A stretch of 64,000 nt of DNA from contig NZ_JAAFYZ010000015.1 of NCBI RefSeq assembly GCF_018274385.1, positions 20,366 through 84,365 on the forward strand, written 5' to 3'. The notes below the pieces were generated by a model. The model was not told the DNA's origin and ran no database searches. It was given only the letters and a program-made list of their open reading frames with translations. The position numbers and the translations under genes were made by a program. The first letter of the stretch is position 1. Each line of letters begins with the position of its first letter. Below, piece by piece: positions 44,412 to 53,063 of this stretch. The stretch is from Catenulispora pinistramenti. Its GTDB lineage: Bacteria; Actinomycetota; Actinomycetes; Streptomycetales; Catenulisporaceae.

Positions 44412-45707
44412 ATGGCACGCCGCATCGCTGTCTTCGGGGCCGGGTACATCGGGTTGGTCACCGGGGCTTGCCTGGCCGAGCTGGGCCACACCGTTGTGGT
44501 CCGCGATATCGCCGAGGACAAGGTCGCGGCGCTGCGGGCCGGGCGGGTGCCGATCTACGAGCCGGGGCTGGCCGAGTTGATCGCCGCCCATGCCGAGCGG
44601 CTGACGTTCACCCTCGACGCCGACGAGGCCACCGCCGAGGCTGAGGTGGTGTATGTGTGTGTTGATACGCCGCCTACGGCGTCCGGTGACGCCGACCTGT
44701 CGCGGGTCTGGGCGGTCGTGGACTCGGCCAAACGTGCGGCGCATCTGAAGGCGTTCGTGGTGAAGTCGACGGTGCCGGTCGGTACGGGGGCGCGGATCCG
44801 CGCCGTCTTGGACACCGCCGGTCTGGCGCAGGTCGGCTATGGTTCGAACCCTGAGTTCACCGCCGAGGGGCGCGCCGTGCGTGACTTCATGCGGCCCGAC
44901 CGGATCGTCATCGGGGCGTTCGATGAGGCCACCGCCGCGCTCGTCGCGGAGATCCACGAAGGCGTGGACGGGCCGGTGATCACCATGGACGTGCCGAGCG
45001 CGGAGATGGTGAAGCTGACGAGCAACGCGTTCCTGGCCACGAAGATCTCCTTCGCCAACGAGATCGCCAACATCTGCGAGACGACCGGCGCGGACGTGAC
45101 GAAGGTGCTGGGCGCCGTCGGAGCCGACCACCGGCTCGGCAAGCACTTCCTGCACGCCGGCATCGGCTGGGGCGGCTCCTGCTTCCCGAAGGACGCCGTC
45201 GCCCTCAAGGCGCTGGCGTCCAACGGCGGCTATCACCCGCAAATCCTCACGGACGTCATCGAGGTCAACAACCACCAGCGCCGCCGCGCCGTGACCCGGC
45301 TGAAGGACGAGATCGGCCCGCTGACCGGCAAGACCGTCGCCGTCCTGGGCATGACCTTCAAGCCGGGCACCGACGACATGCGCGAGGCGCCGTCGACAGT
45401 CATCGTCGACCGCCTCCTGTCCGAAGGCGCATCGGTGGTGTGCTGGGACCCGATGGCCCGCACCCCCGCCCACGCGCCCTGGACCGCCATCCGCCGCGCG
45501 GAGTCGGTCGAGGAGGCGCTGAGCGGCGCGCACGCGGCGATGGTGGTCACGGAGTGGCCGCAGCTGGAAGCGGTGGACTGGCGCCTCGCGGCGGAGTCGA
45601 TGGCCGCCGCCGTGCTGTTCGACGGGCGGAACGTGTTGGAGCCCGAGCGGATGGCGGAATGCGGGTACACGTATATCAGCGTCGGGCGGGCGACGGTTCG
45701 GCCATAG
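44412..45707 (+). CDS. UDP-glucose/GDP-mannose dehydrogenase family enzyme
   Basis: 431 residues. Oxidises a nucleotide sugar to its uronic acid in two NAD-dependent steps. The Rossmann motif is VFGAGYIGLVTGACLAELG, and VVKSTVPVGTG is the usual second strand. The catalytic cysteine lies in GWGGSCFPKD, and the C-terminal NAD domain reads VAVLGMTFKPGTDDMREAPS. The usual NPEFLREG is NPEFTAEG here. The product would feed capsule, teichuronic acid or glycoconjugate synthesis; no such genes adjoin it. Confidence 0.93.
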   Translation: MARRIAVFGAGYIGLVTGACLAELGHTVVVRDIAEDKVAALRAGRVPIYEPGLAELIAAHAERLTFTLDADEATAEAEVVYVCVDTPPTASGDADLSRVWAVVDSAKRAAHLKAFVVKSTVPVGTGARIRAVLDTAGLAQVGYGSNPEFTAEGRAVRDFMRPDRIVIGAFDEATAALVAEIHEGVDGPVITMDVPSAEMVKLTSNAFLATKISFANEIANICETTGADVTKVLGAVGADHRLGKHFLHAGIGWGGSCFPKDAVALKALASNGGYHPQILTDVIEVNNHQRRRAVTRLKDEIGPLTGKTVAVLGMTFKPGTDDMREAPSTVIVDRLLSEGASVVCWDPMARTPAHAPWTAIRRAESVEEALSGAHAAMVVTEWPQLEAVDWRLAAESMAAAVLFDGRNVLEPERMAECGYTYISVGRATVRP

Positions 45708-45935
45708 GGGTGGTTGTAGCCGGTAGCGGTAGCCGCGTAGCAGGATCCTGTCACGCTCTACGAGACGTTCGACAGCTCGGAGCTGCTGTTTTCTTCTGAG
45801 TCAGGAGTAACTGTGGTGGTTGCGAGGCCGAGGCTCATCAGCATGCTGGGACGATCGTCGCCCTCGGCGCCCACATCGCGGGACCGGGTCCGAACGTCGG
45901 GGTCACGTGAGTTCGAGGGGATGTGGGAGCAGGTC

Positions 45936-46463
45936 TCAGTCTGGTAGCCAGTCGCTGCCGGTCTGGCCTGTGAGGGCGAGGTAGAACCAGTCGCTGAAGC
46001 TCATGTCGGTGTCGATGAAGTCGTGCCAGTTGCGGCGGAAGGCGGATACCGTCCAGGCTCCGTTTTCGCGAGGAACAAGGAACAGCTGGTCGCCTTCGAG
46101 AATGTTGCCCCAGAGCAGGGCTCCGTCGGGTGTGGGCAGGATGAGGTGCGGGACCGTCGAAGACTGTTCCAGTAGTGGCCCCATGCTTGCTGCGCATGAC
46201 TCAAGCGTCCGGGAACCGCACAGGTAGATGTACTCCGAGATGGAGGCATCGCCGTACGCGCCGGCGACCTGCACGAAGTCGATCGGTAGCGAAACTGCCC
46301 AGAACTGCCCGATCGCCTCAATCAGCGCTGCCTCGTTCTGCCGGGGCGCGACGTCAGCACCGTGCCGGAACGGCCGGGCGTCAGCAATTGATCGGCTCTC
46401 CCTATCGCGACTCGCACTCGCGCCTATTTCACTGATCAATCCCGCCCGTGAAAGCCTGATCAT
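45936..46463 (-). CDS. SMI1/KNR4 (SUKH)-like protein, orphan
   Basis: 175 residues if started at ATG 46463; the start is uncertain and ATG 46550 would overlap ahpC. EAALIEAIGQFWAVSLPIDFVQVAGAYG and HLILPTPDGALLWGNILEGDQLFLVPRE fit the SUKH fold, which often provides immunity to toxins. No toxin gene lies beside it. It is divergent from ahpC. The candidate OxyR site upstream of ahpC would fall inside its 5' coding region, which is unusual. Confidence 0.65.
   Translation of the reverse strand: MIRLSRAGLISEIGASASRDRESRSIADARPFRHGADVAPRQNEAALIEAIGQFWAVSLPIDFVQVAGAYGDASISEYIYLCGSRTLESCAASMGPLLEQSSTVPHLILPTPDGALLWGNILEGDQLFLVPRENGAWTVSAFRRNWHDFIDTDMSFSDWFYLALTGQTGSDWLPD
46387..46409. promoter_or_regulatory. 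Candidate OxyR operator upstream of ahpC
   Basis: ATTGAT (46387-46392), ten bases, TATCGCG (46403-46409), identical in sequence and spacing to the site before oxyR. It lies 125-147 bases before the ahpC start. Confidence 0.6.
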
Positions 46464-46533
46464 GTCGCGCTCGCCGGCCGTCCGGCCTGCTGGAGCGCGG
46501 TCCAAGGCAACCCTCACGAGCAAGGAGATCCCC

Positions 46534-47100
46534 GTGGCCGTGCTGACCATCGGTGACCAGTTCCCGTCCTACGACCTGACGTCGGTGGTGGACATCGATC
46601 AGGCGAATCCTGAGGACGCTTTCGTGCAGATCACGGACCGGTCGTATGCGGGGAAGTGGCGGGTCGTCTTCTTCTGGCCCAAGGACTTCACCTTCGTGTG
46701 TCCGACCGAGATCGCGGCGTTCGGGAAGCTGAACGGTGAGTTCCAGGATCGGGATACGCAGGTGCTGGGTGTCTCGGTCGACAACGAGTTCGTGCATCGG
46801 GCTTGGCGGTTGGATCACAAGGATCTGCGGGAGTTGCCGTTTCCGATGATGGCGGATGTGAAGCGGGAGTTGGCCGCTGGTTGTGGTGTGCTGAACAAGG
46901 ATGGGGTTGCTGATCGGGCTACGTTCATTGTTGATCCGAACAATGAGGTTCAGTTCGTCATGGTGACGGCCGGGTCTGTGGGGCGGAATGTGGATGAGGT
47001 GCTGCGGGTGCTGGATGCGTTGCAGACTGATGAGTTGTGCCCGTGTAACTGGAAGGCCGGCGATGAGACGCTGGTCGTGCGGGAGTTGTTGAACGCCTGA
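46534..47100 (+). CDS. ahpC: Alkyl hydroperoxide reductase AhpC (2-Cys peroxiredoxin)
   Basis: 188 residues from GTG 46534, with AAGGAGAT upstream. The peroxidatic cysteine is Cys56 in DFTFVCPTE and the resolving cysteine lies in LCPCNW near the C-terminus. It reduces peroxides, with AhpD as reductant in actinobacteria. The stop overlaps the ahpD start (TGATG). From about 46560 the coding text has many more T-ending and TTG codons than neighbouring genes, and this continues through ahpD. Confidence 0.96.
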   Translation: MAVLTIGDQFPSYDLTSVVDIDQANPEDAFVQITDRSYAGKWRVVFFWPKDFTFVCPTEIAAFGKLNGEFQDRDTQVLGVSVDNEFVHRAWRLDHKDLRELPFPMMADVKRELAAGCGVLNKDGVADRATFIVDPNNEVQFVMVTAGSVGRNVDEVLRVLDALQTDELCPCNWKAGDETLVVRELLNA

Positions 47101-47630
47101 TGGGGTACGAGGTTCTGAAGGAAGCGCTGCCTGAGTACGCGAAGGATGTCAAGCTGAATCTCAGCTCGATGGTTAATACTTCGAAGCTGAGTGAGCAGCA
47201 GTTGTGGGGGGCGATTCTCGGGACGGCTATTGCGTCGCGGAATGCGCGGGTCATTGCGGAGTTGTCGGCGGAGGCTAAGGCGCGGCTGTCGGACGTTGCT
47301 TATGTTGCGGCTAAGGGTGCTGCGGCGATGATGGCGATGAACAACGTGTACTACCGTGGGATGCATCTGTTGGGGGATCCTGAGTATCAGAATCTGCGGG
47401 CTGGGTTGCGGATGAACTTCATGGCGAGCCATGGGGTGGACAAGCTTGACTTCGAGTTGTGGTCGTTGGCTGTTTCGGCGATCAATGGGTGCCAGCGGTG
47501 CCTGGAGTCGCATGAGCAGGTTCTGGTCAAGGCTGGTGCCTCCCGGGAGACGGTGCAGGAGGCGGTTAAGATTGCTGCCATCGTCAACAGTGTCGCTGTG
47601 ACGCTGGAGGCGGAAGACTCGCTGGCTTAA
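47100..47630 (+). CDS. ahpD: Alkyl hydroperoxide reductase AhpD
   Basis: 176 residues. The redox site is CQRCLESH (Cys131, Cys134), with the upstream acidic proton-relay region in the SAINGCQRC context typical of the AhpD/CMD fold. It recharges AhpC with electrons from lipoamide-dependent enzymes. Translationally coupled to ahpC. Its stop overlaps the convergent ltrA stop within TTAA. Confidence 0.96.
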   Translation: MGYEVLKEALPEYAKDVKLNLSSMVNTSKLSEQQLWGAILGTAIASRNARVIAELSAEAKARLSDVAYVAAKGAAAMMAMNNVYYRGMHLLGDPEYQNLRAGLRMNFMASHGVDKLDFELWSLAVSAINGCQRCLESHEQVLVKAGASRETVQEAVKIAAIVNSVAVTLEAEDSLA

Positions 47631-48844
47631 GCAGCACCCTGGTTTTGCCGGCGGTTGGCCGCCGCCTTGCCCTTCGTGACGATCTCCGAAGTGAGGAAGG
47701 CGGCGGTCGCGAGGCATACGGACAGCAGGGTCCACATCGCGCCCCAGGCGGCGCCGGCGGCGGTGCCGATCACCAGGACCGCGGCGGCTGCTTGGAGCCA
47801 GCGGGAGCAGGTCGCCCATTCGCTGACCTTGCGGAGCAGGGCGATGGCGGCCAGGAAGCCGGCGACCGGGATGGTCAGGGTCAGGGCGGTGGCGGTGCGG
47901 CCCAGTTGCTCGTCGCCGCTGGCGACTTGTTCCAGGAGGGCGGCCAGGGTGCCGCCGATCGTGGTGAGGGTGCCGTAGACGAAGTAGTGGCCGTAGCCCC
48001 AGATGAACGCGGTGCGGGTGCGGCTCAGGTCGTACTCGCCGAGGAAGCCGAAGTAGAGCCACCACAGGCAGAAGGCCAGGACTCCGGCGCTGATCGCGCC
48101 GATCATCAGCGTCGCCAGGTGTTTGTGGTCCGACAGTGCGGTGTTGAACGCGTCGGAGGCGACCAGGACCATTTCGCCGAGGATGATGATCGTGAACAGG
48201 CCGTAGCGTTCCTCGACGTGCTCGGAGTGCGCCTGGGGCGCGCCGTCGAGGGCTTGGGCCCAGGCGGGGACCAGGAGTTCGACGGTCACTCCCAGGAGGA
48301 AGTACGGGATCGTCTCCAGCGGCGTCAGGTGGCGCAGGCCGAAGCCGAACAGGATCCAGCCGATCTGGACCATCAGGATGCCGTAGGCCCAGCGGTTGCA
48401 GAAGGGCCGCAGATCGGGGTTGGCGCGGCCGGCGCGGAACCACTGGGCCGCCATCACCAGGCGGATGACCACGTAGCAGCCCACGACGATGCGGAAGTCG
48501 TCGTGCTGGAAGATGTACGGGATGCCGGAGGCCAGGCCGAGGGAGGCCAGCAGCTGCACCAGGACCATCAGGCGGTAGGGGACGTCGTCGGGGTCGAAGA
48601 AATTCGCGTACCAGGTGAACCCCATCCACGCCCACCAGACGCCGAACACCATCTCGAACAGGGAGATGACGCCGTGCGTCAGGTGTCCGCCGGTCACGGC
48701 GTGGTGCCACTGCTGCGCGATGGCGCTGATCGTGACCACGAAGACCAGGTCGAAGAACAGCTCCAGGGTGGTGGAGGTGCGTCCCTCCTCGGTGGGGTCG
48801 CGCAGCAGGACGGGCCGGATCAGGGCGACGGGGGACGACGGCAT
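47627..48844 (-). CDS. Low-temperature-requirement protein A (LtrA) family membrane protein
   Basis: 405 residues from ATG 48844. About ten membrane helices. Family landmarks: [24 protein letters not shown] (cited by ELFFDLVFV), [33 protein letters not shown] and [33 protein letters not shown] (cited by [11 protein letters not shown]). The biochemical function of LtrA proteins is not established. It converges on ahpD with a 4-base overlap. Confidence 0.93.
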   Translation of the reverse strand: MPSSPVALIRPVLLRDPTEEGRTSTTLELFFDLVFVVTISAIAQQWHHAVTGGHLTHGVISLFEMVFGVWWAWMGFTWYANFFDPDDVPYRLMVLVQLLASLGLASGIPYIFQHDDFRIVVGCYVVIRLVMAAQWFRAGRANPDLRPFCNRWAYGILMVQIGWILFGFGLRHLTPLETIPYFLLGVTVELLVPAWAQALDGAPQAHSEHVEERYGLFTIIILGEMVLVASDAFNTALSDHKHLATLMIGAISAGVLAFCLWWLYFGFLGEYDLSRTRTAFIWGYGHYFVYGTLTTIGGTLAALLEQVASGDEQLGRTATALTLTIPVAGFLAAIALLRKVSEWATCSRWLQAAAAVLVIGTAAGAAWGAMWTLLSVCLATAAFLTSEIVTKGKAAANRRQNQGAA

Positions 48845-48884
48845 AGCTGCATTAAAGAACACCGGCGACCCGTCGAAGAACACG

Positions 48885-48929
48885 GACGCCCCGTCCGTGC
48901 GCAAGTGTCTTGCGGAAGGACGGGGCGTC
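48885..48929. terminator. Long two-part hairpin, terminator of the transglycosylase gene
   Basis: Outer 12-bp stem 48885-48896 with 48918-48929 (GACGCCCCGTCC), and an inner perfect 6-bp stem CGCAAG-TGT-CTTGCG (48900-48914). It lies about 70 bases past the stop of the minus-strand transglycosylase gene and before ltrA. Confidence 0.75.
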
Positions 48930-49000
48930 GGTGTGTTCGGTACGCAGAGAACGCAGCGATCAGGTACCGATCAGATGTGCATCAGGGCAGTGCCGGCGGA

Positions 49001-49789
49001 TCAGTACCAGCTGTGCGACTGCCAGAAGGACCACGCACCGCACGGCGAGCCGTAGCGGGAGTCCATGTAGGACAGCACCCACTTGATCTGGGTGGTCGGG
49101 TTGTCCTCCCAGTCCGAGCCGGCCGAGGCCATCTTGCTGCCCGGCAGGGCCTGTCCGAGGCCGTAGGCGCCGGAGGAGGGGTTGCTGGCGTGCACGTTCC
49201 AGCCGGACTCGCGCTCGATGATGTTCGAGAAGCACTCGAACTGGCCCGACGGGACCATCGACTGCGCGATTGCTTGCGCCGAGCCGTACGAGCCGGTGGG
49301 CGTCGTCGGCTTCGGTGTGGGCGTCGGGGTCGGTGTGGGTGTGGAGGTCTGGGTGGGCGTGCTGGACGGCAGCGGCTGGCGCTGCTCGTCGCGGTTCGCG
49401 GCGGCTGCCGCGGCGGCACGCTGGTCGGCTGCGGCCTTGTCGGCCGCCGCCTTCTGTGCCGCTGCCTTGGCGGCGGCATCGGCGGCAGCCTTGTCCGCGG
49501 CGGCCTTCGCCGCGGCGTCCGCGGCAGCCTTGTCCGCAGCGGCCTTGTCCGCGGCTGCCTTGTCAGCGGCAGCCTTCTCGGCGGCTGCCTGAGCGGCGGC
49601 GTCGGCGGCGGCCTTGTCGGCCGCAGCCTTCTGCTCCGCCGCGAACTGCGCGGCCGCCACCTGCTTGTTGTGGTTGGAGACGTCATTGGAGTGGACCGCG
49701 TATGCGGTGCCCGCACCTGCCAGGACCATGGTGCCGGCCGCCGCGACGGCGACTATTCGGGAGGTCTTGGTAGGGAGTTTGGCGGTCAT
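49001..49789 (-). CDS. Secreted transglycosylase-like protein with Ala/Lys/Asp coiled region
   Basis: 262 residues from ATG 49789; GTG 49933 would add 48 residues, and neither start has an ideal ribosome site. Signal peptide: KTSRIVAVAAAGTMVLAGAGTAYA (cleavage near AYA). Residues about 45-130 are AADKAAADKAAAD-type repeats, a long charged helix. A Pro/Thr linker follows, then QFECFSNIIERESGWNVHAS and GAYGLGQALPGSKM with the likely catalytic Glu in IIERES. This C-terminal domain resembles lysozyme-like folds found in cell-wall-remodelling proteins. It is a paralogue of the next gene. Confidence 0.82.
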   Translation of the reverse strand: MTAKLPTKTSRIVAVAAAGTMVLAGAGTAYAVHSNDVSNHNKQVAAAQFAAEQKAAADKAAADAAAQAAAEKAAADKAAADKAAADKAAADAAAKAAADKAAADAAAKAAAQKAAADKAAADQRAAAAAAANRDEQRQPLPSSTPTQTSTPTPTPTPTPKPTTPTGSYGSAQAIAQSMVPSGQFECFSNIIERESGWNVHASNPSSGAYGLGQALPGSKMASAGSDWEDNPTTQIKWVLSYMDSRYGSPCGAWSFWQSHSWY

Positions 49790-50128
49790 GAACGAGAAGG
49801 TTTTGCCCGCCGCCGTCGAAGCGGCGCCCGCGATCCCGGACTTCGGGTCCTGCGAGGTGGGGTTGTGCTCGGGGTCGTGCTCGTGCTCAGGGCCAGTATG
49901 GCTGGACAAGAGTTGCCTTTCGCAGTGCCTCACCCCTTTTCGACAGCCGTTTCCGCACAGCACGGATTCGCCCGTGATGAGTGGGAAGAAACGGCCGGCT
50001 CCCTCATGGAGCGGCGCATGGGCGAACGGATAGGCGGCACCATCGCCGCCACATCCACCCCCTGGTGGATCAACGTCCCTGACAGGGACCTTGGTCCCGC
50101 GAGCCCGAGCGCGGGGTCTTCCAGAAAT

Positions 50129-50175
50129 CGACCCTCTCCCGGAAGTGAGATCGAACTCAAGCCGGGAGAGGGTCG
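50129..50175. terminator. Hairpin, 14-bp perfect stem
   Basis: CGACCCTCTCCCGG (50129-50142) pairs with 50162-50175 around a 19-base loop. It lies between the two transglycosylase genes. Confidence 0.65.
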
Positions 50176-50200
50176 GAAATGTCACAGTACATTGAGTTAT

Positions 50201-50233
50201 TGACCGGTCACTCTCAGAGAGAGTGACCGGTCA
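50201..50233. terminator. Hairpin, 15-bp perfect stem
   Basis: TGACCGGTCACTCTC (50201-50215) pairs perfectly with 50219-50233, with a 3-base loop. It lies about 30 bases past the stop of the minus-strand gene at 50264, followed on that strand by an A/T-rich stretch. Confidence 0.8.
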
Positions 50234-50263
50234 GGTGCTGCTTCTGCGCTGTTCGGCGCCGGC

Positions 50264-51142
50264 TTAGTAGCCGACCCAGCAGGAGCCGCCGCAGCGCTGG
50301 GCGACGACGTTGTCCAGCGAACCGTAGGTGGCGGCGGCGTAGCGCGCCCCGGCGATGATGTTGTCCACCGGGTTGTAGATGTTGCCGTGGCCCGCGAGCA
50401 TGTAGGAGTTGAACGTGGGCTGGATCACCTGGAGCAGACCGATCGACGGGGTGCCCTTGGCGGCGTTGGAGTCCCAGCCGTTGACGGCGCCCGGGTTGCC
50501 CGCCGACTCGTGCATCGCGGCCTGGTAGACGGCGTTGTACGAGGTCGGGGTGCCGTTGGCGTCCAGGATCGCGACGGCCTGCTTGATCCAGCCGTCCAGG
50601 TTGTTCGCGTAGGTCGGGGTCGCGGCAGCGGCGGCGGCCTTGGCCTTCGCGGCGGCGGCGGCCTGCGCCTGGGCCGCGGCCTGGGCCTGGGCGGCCTGGG
50701 CGGCGGCAGCCTGGGCGGCGGCGGCCTTCTCAGCGGAGGCCTTCTCGGACGCGGACTTGGCGGCCGCGTCGGCGGCGGCCTTGTCAGCGGCGGCCTTGGC
50801 TGCGGCGTCCGCCGCGGCCTTGTCGGTGGCGGCCTTCTGCGCGGCGGCCTGGGCGGCGACCGTGGTGTCGGCGGCCGGGGCGGCAGCCGGGAGGGCGGCG
50901 CGCTCGGCGCTGCGGTTGGCGGCTTCGGCGGCGCCGGTGCGCTGGGCCAGGGCGGCGTCGGCGGCGGTGCCCGCGGCCTTGTCCTGGTCGGCCTTCATAG
51001 TGGAGACGACGGCGGCGTCGGCCATGGCGGCCTTGCCGTTGTTGACGGACGAGGCGTGAGCGGCCACACCGGTGGCGACGAACGCGCCGGTCACGGCCAG
51101 AGCGCCGGTGACAGCCAGAGCCTTCGTCCGGGAAATGCGCAT
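50264..51142 (-). CDS. Secreted lytic-transglycosylase-like protein with Ala-rich helix
   Basis: 292 residues from ATG 51142; earlier GTG or TTG starts up to 51190 are possible. Signal peptide: TKALAVTGALAVTGAFVATG, ending near AHASS. Residues about 100-185 are Ala/Lys/Asp/Gln helical repeats (AADKAAADAAAK). The C-terminal SLT-like domain reads YQAAMHESAGNPGAVNGWD, with catalytic Glu in HESAGNP, then KGTPSIGLLQVIQPTF. It should cut peptidoglycan glycan strands during growth. Same architecture as the preceding gene but a different catalytic domain type. Confidence 0.85.
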   Translation of the reverse strand: MRISRTKALAVTGALAVTGAFVATGVAAHASSVNNGKAAMADAAVVSTMKADQDKAAGTAADAALAQRTGAAEAANRSAERAALPAAAPAADTTVAAQAAAQKAATDKAAADAAAKAAADKAAADAAAKSASEKASAEKAAAAQAAAAQAAQAQAAAQAQAAAAAKAKAAAAAATPTYANNLDGWIKQAVAILDANGTPTSYNAVYQAAMHESAGNPGAVNGWDSNAAKGTPSIGLLQVIQPTFNSYMLAGHGNIYNPVDNIIAGARYAAATYGSLDNVVAQRCGGSCWVGY

Positions 51143-51485
51143 ACCGGACACCGGGTTTTTGTTGGACACCGAATTCCGCACGGAGAACAAAGGGAGCCTT
51201 CCGAAGTGGGTTCACCCCGCTGCGGCTCGACTCATCGGCTGTTCACAGACAGCGACAATGCAATAACTCATTGCAGTCGAGAGCGAAAGTCGAGCCGGGA
51301 AAGCTCCCGGTTCTCGCTTCCGGCGCCGGCGGCCGTTCGGCCCTGGATCGTCGAATGCGATTGCCAGACGCGGGGTCTTACGCATTCGACGATGCAGGGC
51401 CTTTGGTCCCTTTTCAACTCAATCGGGCGTGTCCTGTGTCACAGTGGACAGAGCGTGATAACCCCAGCACGAGGGGGGTCCGCAC
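51143..51485. other. 343-bp gap: leader of the transglycosylase gene and PhoH terminator
   Basis: It contains a TGCAAT-AACTC-ATTGCA inverted repeat (51259-51275), a CCGGGA/TCCCGG stem (51295-51310) and the 13-bp hairpin listed separately. GCGGGGTGAACCC on the minus strand near 51215 recalls a fragment of the c-di-AMP riboswitch, but other conserved parts are not found. Confidence 0.45.
51347..51393. terminator. Hairpin, 13-bp perfect inverted repeat
   Basis: ATCGTCGAATGCG (51347-51359) and its exact complement (51381-51393), 21 bases apart. It lies about 95 bases past the PhoH-gene stop on the minus strand; probably its terminator. Confidence 0.6.
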
Positions 51486-52820
51486 TCAAACCGCCAGTTC
51501 CTCCAGCAACTCTGTCACCAGTGCGGCGATGGGGGACCTTTCGCTCCGGCTGAGAGTTACATGGGCGAACAGGGGGTGTCCCTTCAGCTTTTCCACCACG
51601 GAGACGATGCCGTCGTAACGCCCCACACGGAGATTGTCACGCTGCGCCACATCGTGGGTGAGCACAACCCGCGAACCCGTGCCGATCCGGGACAGAACGG
51701 TCAATAGCACATTGCGTTCAAGTGATTGCGCTTCGTCGACGATGACGAAGGAATCGTGCAGTGACCGGCCGCGGATGTGGGTGAGCGGGAGCACTTCCAG
51801 CATTCCGCGGTCCACGACCTCGTCGATGACCGCCTGCGAGGTCAGCGCGGACAGGGTGTCGAACACCGCCTGTCCCCACGGCGACATCTTCTCGTTCTCG
51901 GTGCCCGGCAGGTAGCCGAGTTCCTGGCCGCCGACCGCGTACAAGGGCCGGAATACCACGACCTTGCGATGCAGTCGGCGCTCCATCACCGATTCCAGGC
52001 CGGCGCACAGGGCCAGCGCGGACTTGCCGGTGCCGGCCCGCCCGCCCAGCGAGACGATGCCGATGTCCGGATCCAACAGCAGATCCAGCGCCACGCGTTG
52101 TTCGGCGGAACGGCCGTGCAGTCCGAAGACGTCGCGGTCGCCGCGTACCAGACGCACTCTCTTGTCCGGCGCCACGCGTCCCAGGGCTTTGCCACGCTCG
52201 GAGAGCAACACCAATCCGGTGTGACAGGGCAGCCCCGCGGCTTCGGGGATGTCGACGAGCCCTGAGGAGAACAGCTCGTTCACGGAATCGGCCGCGACTT
52301 CGACCTCGGCCATGCCGGTCCAGCCGGACGCGGCTTCCAGTGCGATCTCCGCGCGGTACTCCTCCGCGACCAGTCCCACGGCGCTGGCCTTGACCCGCAT
52401 CGGCAGGTCCTTGCTCACCAGCGTCACGTCCAGGCCCTCGGCCCGCAGGTTGCAGGCCACGGCCAGGATCCGGGAGTCGTTGTCGCCGAGGCGGAAGCCC
52501 GGCGGCAGGCCTTCGGGATCGGTGTGGTTGAGCTCCACACGCAGGGTTCCGCCGGTCTCGCCGACGGGGATCGGGGCGTCCAGGCGCCCGTGGGTGATCC
52601 GCATCTCGTCCAGCATCCGCAACGCGTTGCGGGCGAAGTAGCCGAGCTCGGGGTGATGCCGTTTGGCCTCCAACTCGGTCACGACCACGATCGGGACGAC
52701 GACCTCGTGTTCGGCGAACCTGGTCAGCGCCGACGGGTCGGCGAGCAGGACGCTGGTGTCGAGGACGTAGGTGCGGCGCCGGGCCTTGGTGGAGGCGCGG
52801 CGGCGAGGGGTAGCTGCCAC
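51486..52820 (-). CDS. PIN-PhoH protein (PhoH2 type)
   Basis: 444 residues from GTG 52820, with GGGGAG ten bases upstream; a TTG at 52847 is less likely. Residues about 15-150 form a PIN ribonuclease domain ([16 protein letters not shown], acidic [10 protein letters not shown]). The C-terminal PhoH ATPase has P-loop [30 protein letters not shown] and Walker [18 protein letters not shown]-PhoH proteins of actinobacteria act as RNA helicase/ribonucleases. Confidence 0.94.
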   Translation of the reverse strand: MAATPRRRASTKARRRTYVLDTSVLLADPSALTRFAEHEVVVPIVVVTELEAKRHHPELGYFARNALRMLDEMRITHGRLDAPIPVGETGGTLRVELNHTDPEGLPPGFRLGDNDSRILAVACNLRAEGLDVTLVSKDLPMRVKASAVGLVAEEYRAEIALEAASGWTGMAEVEVAADSVNELFSSGLVDIPEAAGLPCHTGLVLLSERGKALGRVAPDKRVRLVRGDRDVFGLHGRSAEQRVALDLLLDPDIGIVSLGGRAGTGKSALALCAGLESVMERRLHRKVVVFRPLYAVGGQELGYLPGTENEKMSPWGQAVFDTLSALTSQAVIDEVVDRGMLEVLPLTHIRGRSLHDSFVIVDEAQSLERNVLLTVLSRIGTGSRVVLTHDVAQRDNLRVGRYDGIVSVVEKLKGHPLFAHVTLSRSERSPIAALVTELLEELAV

Positions 52821-53063
52821 TGTTGTCTGTCTCCCCAGAAGCGACAAACGCCGGGGAGCGGACCCGTCACAGCCATCTGTGTGAGTCGACCTTGCTCCAC
52901 CGGCACGTCTGGGAAGTTCCCGTCACCTGATGGGGCTAAACGCACTGTCCGTTCTTGTCACGGTTCTGACCAGTAGTGATAACACTACGTAACAGAATGC
53001 GCGCGAGATTCTGTGGCGTTGTTAAGGAATGGGCCGGCGTCGGGTACCGCCGCGAACGCCGCT

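Larger units (their letters stand above)
49790..50263. other. 474-bp region: long leader and double terminator
   Basis: The right part holds two strong hairpins. The left about 340 bases precede the minus-strand transglycosylase gene and would form a long 5' leader if transcription starts near 50128. Cell-wall-hydrolase genes of actinobacteria often have c-di-AMP riboswitches here, but I do not find the conserved GACAGCTAAC-type block, so none is called. Confidence 0.45.

Noticed and set aside
44842..44851. GGTTCGAACC, like a tRNA T-loop
   Set aside because: It lies inside the UDP-sugar dehydrogenase coding frame (GYGSNPEF) and has no cloverleaf around it. No tRNA or rRNA gene was found in the window.
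47645..50203. An 852-codon open frame on the plus strand
   Set aside because: It runs antisense to ltrA and the first transglycosylase gene, both of which are clearly real; composition is that of a GC-rich shadow frame.
51190..51235. GGGGTGAACCC-like segment suggesting a c-di-AMP (ydaO) riboswitch before the transglycosylase gene
   Set aside because: Other invariant blocks, especially the GACAGCTAAC-type segment, could not be found on the right strand; a covariance-model search would decide.
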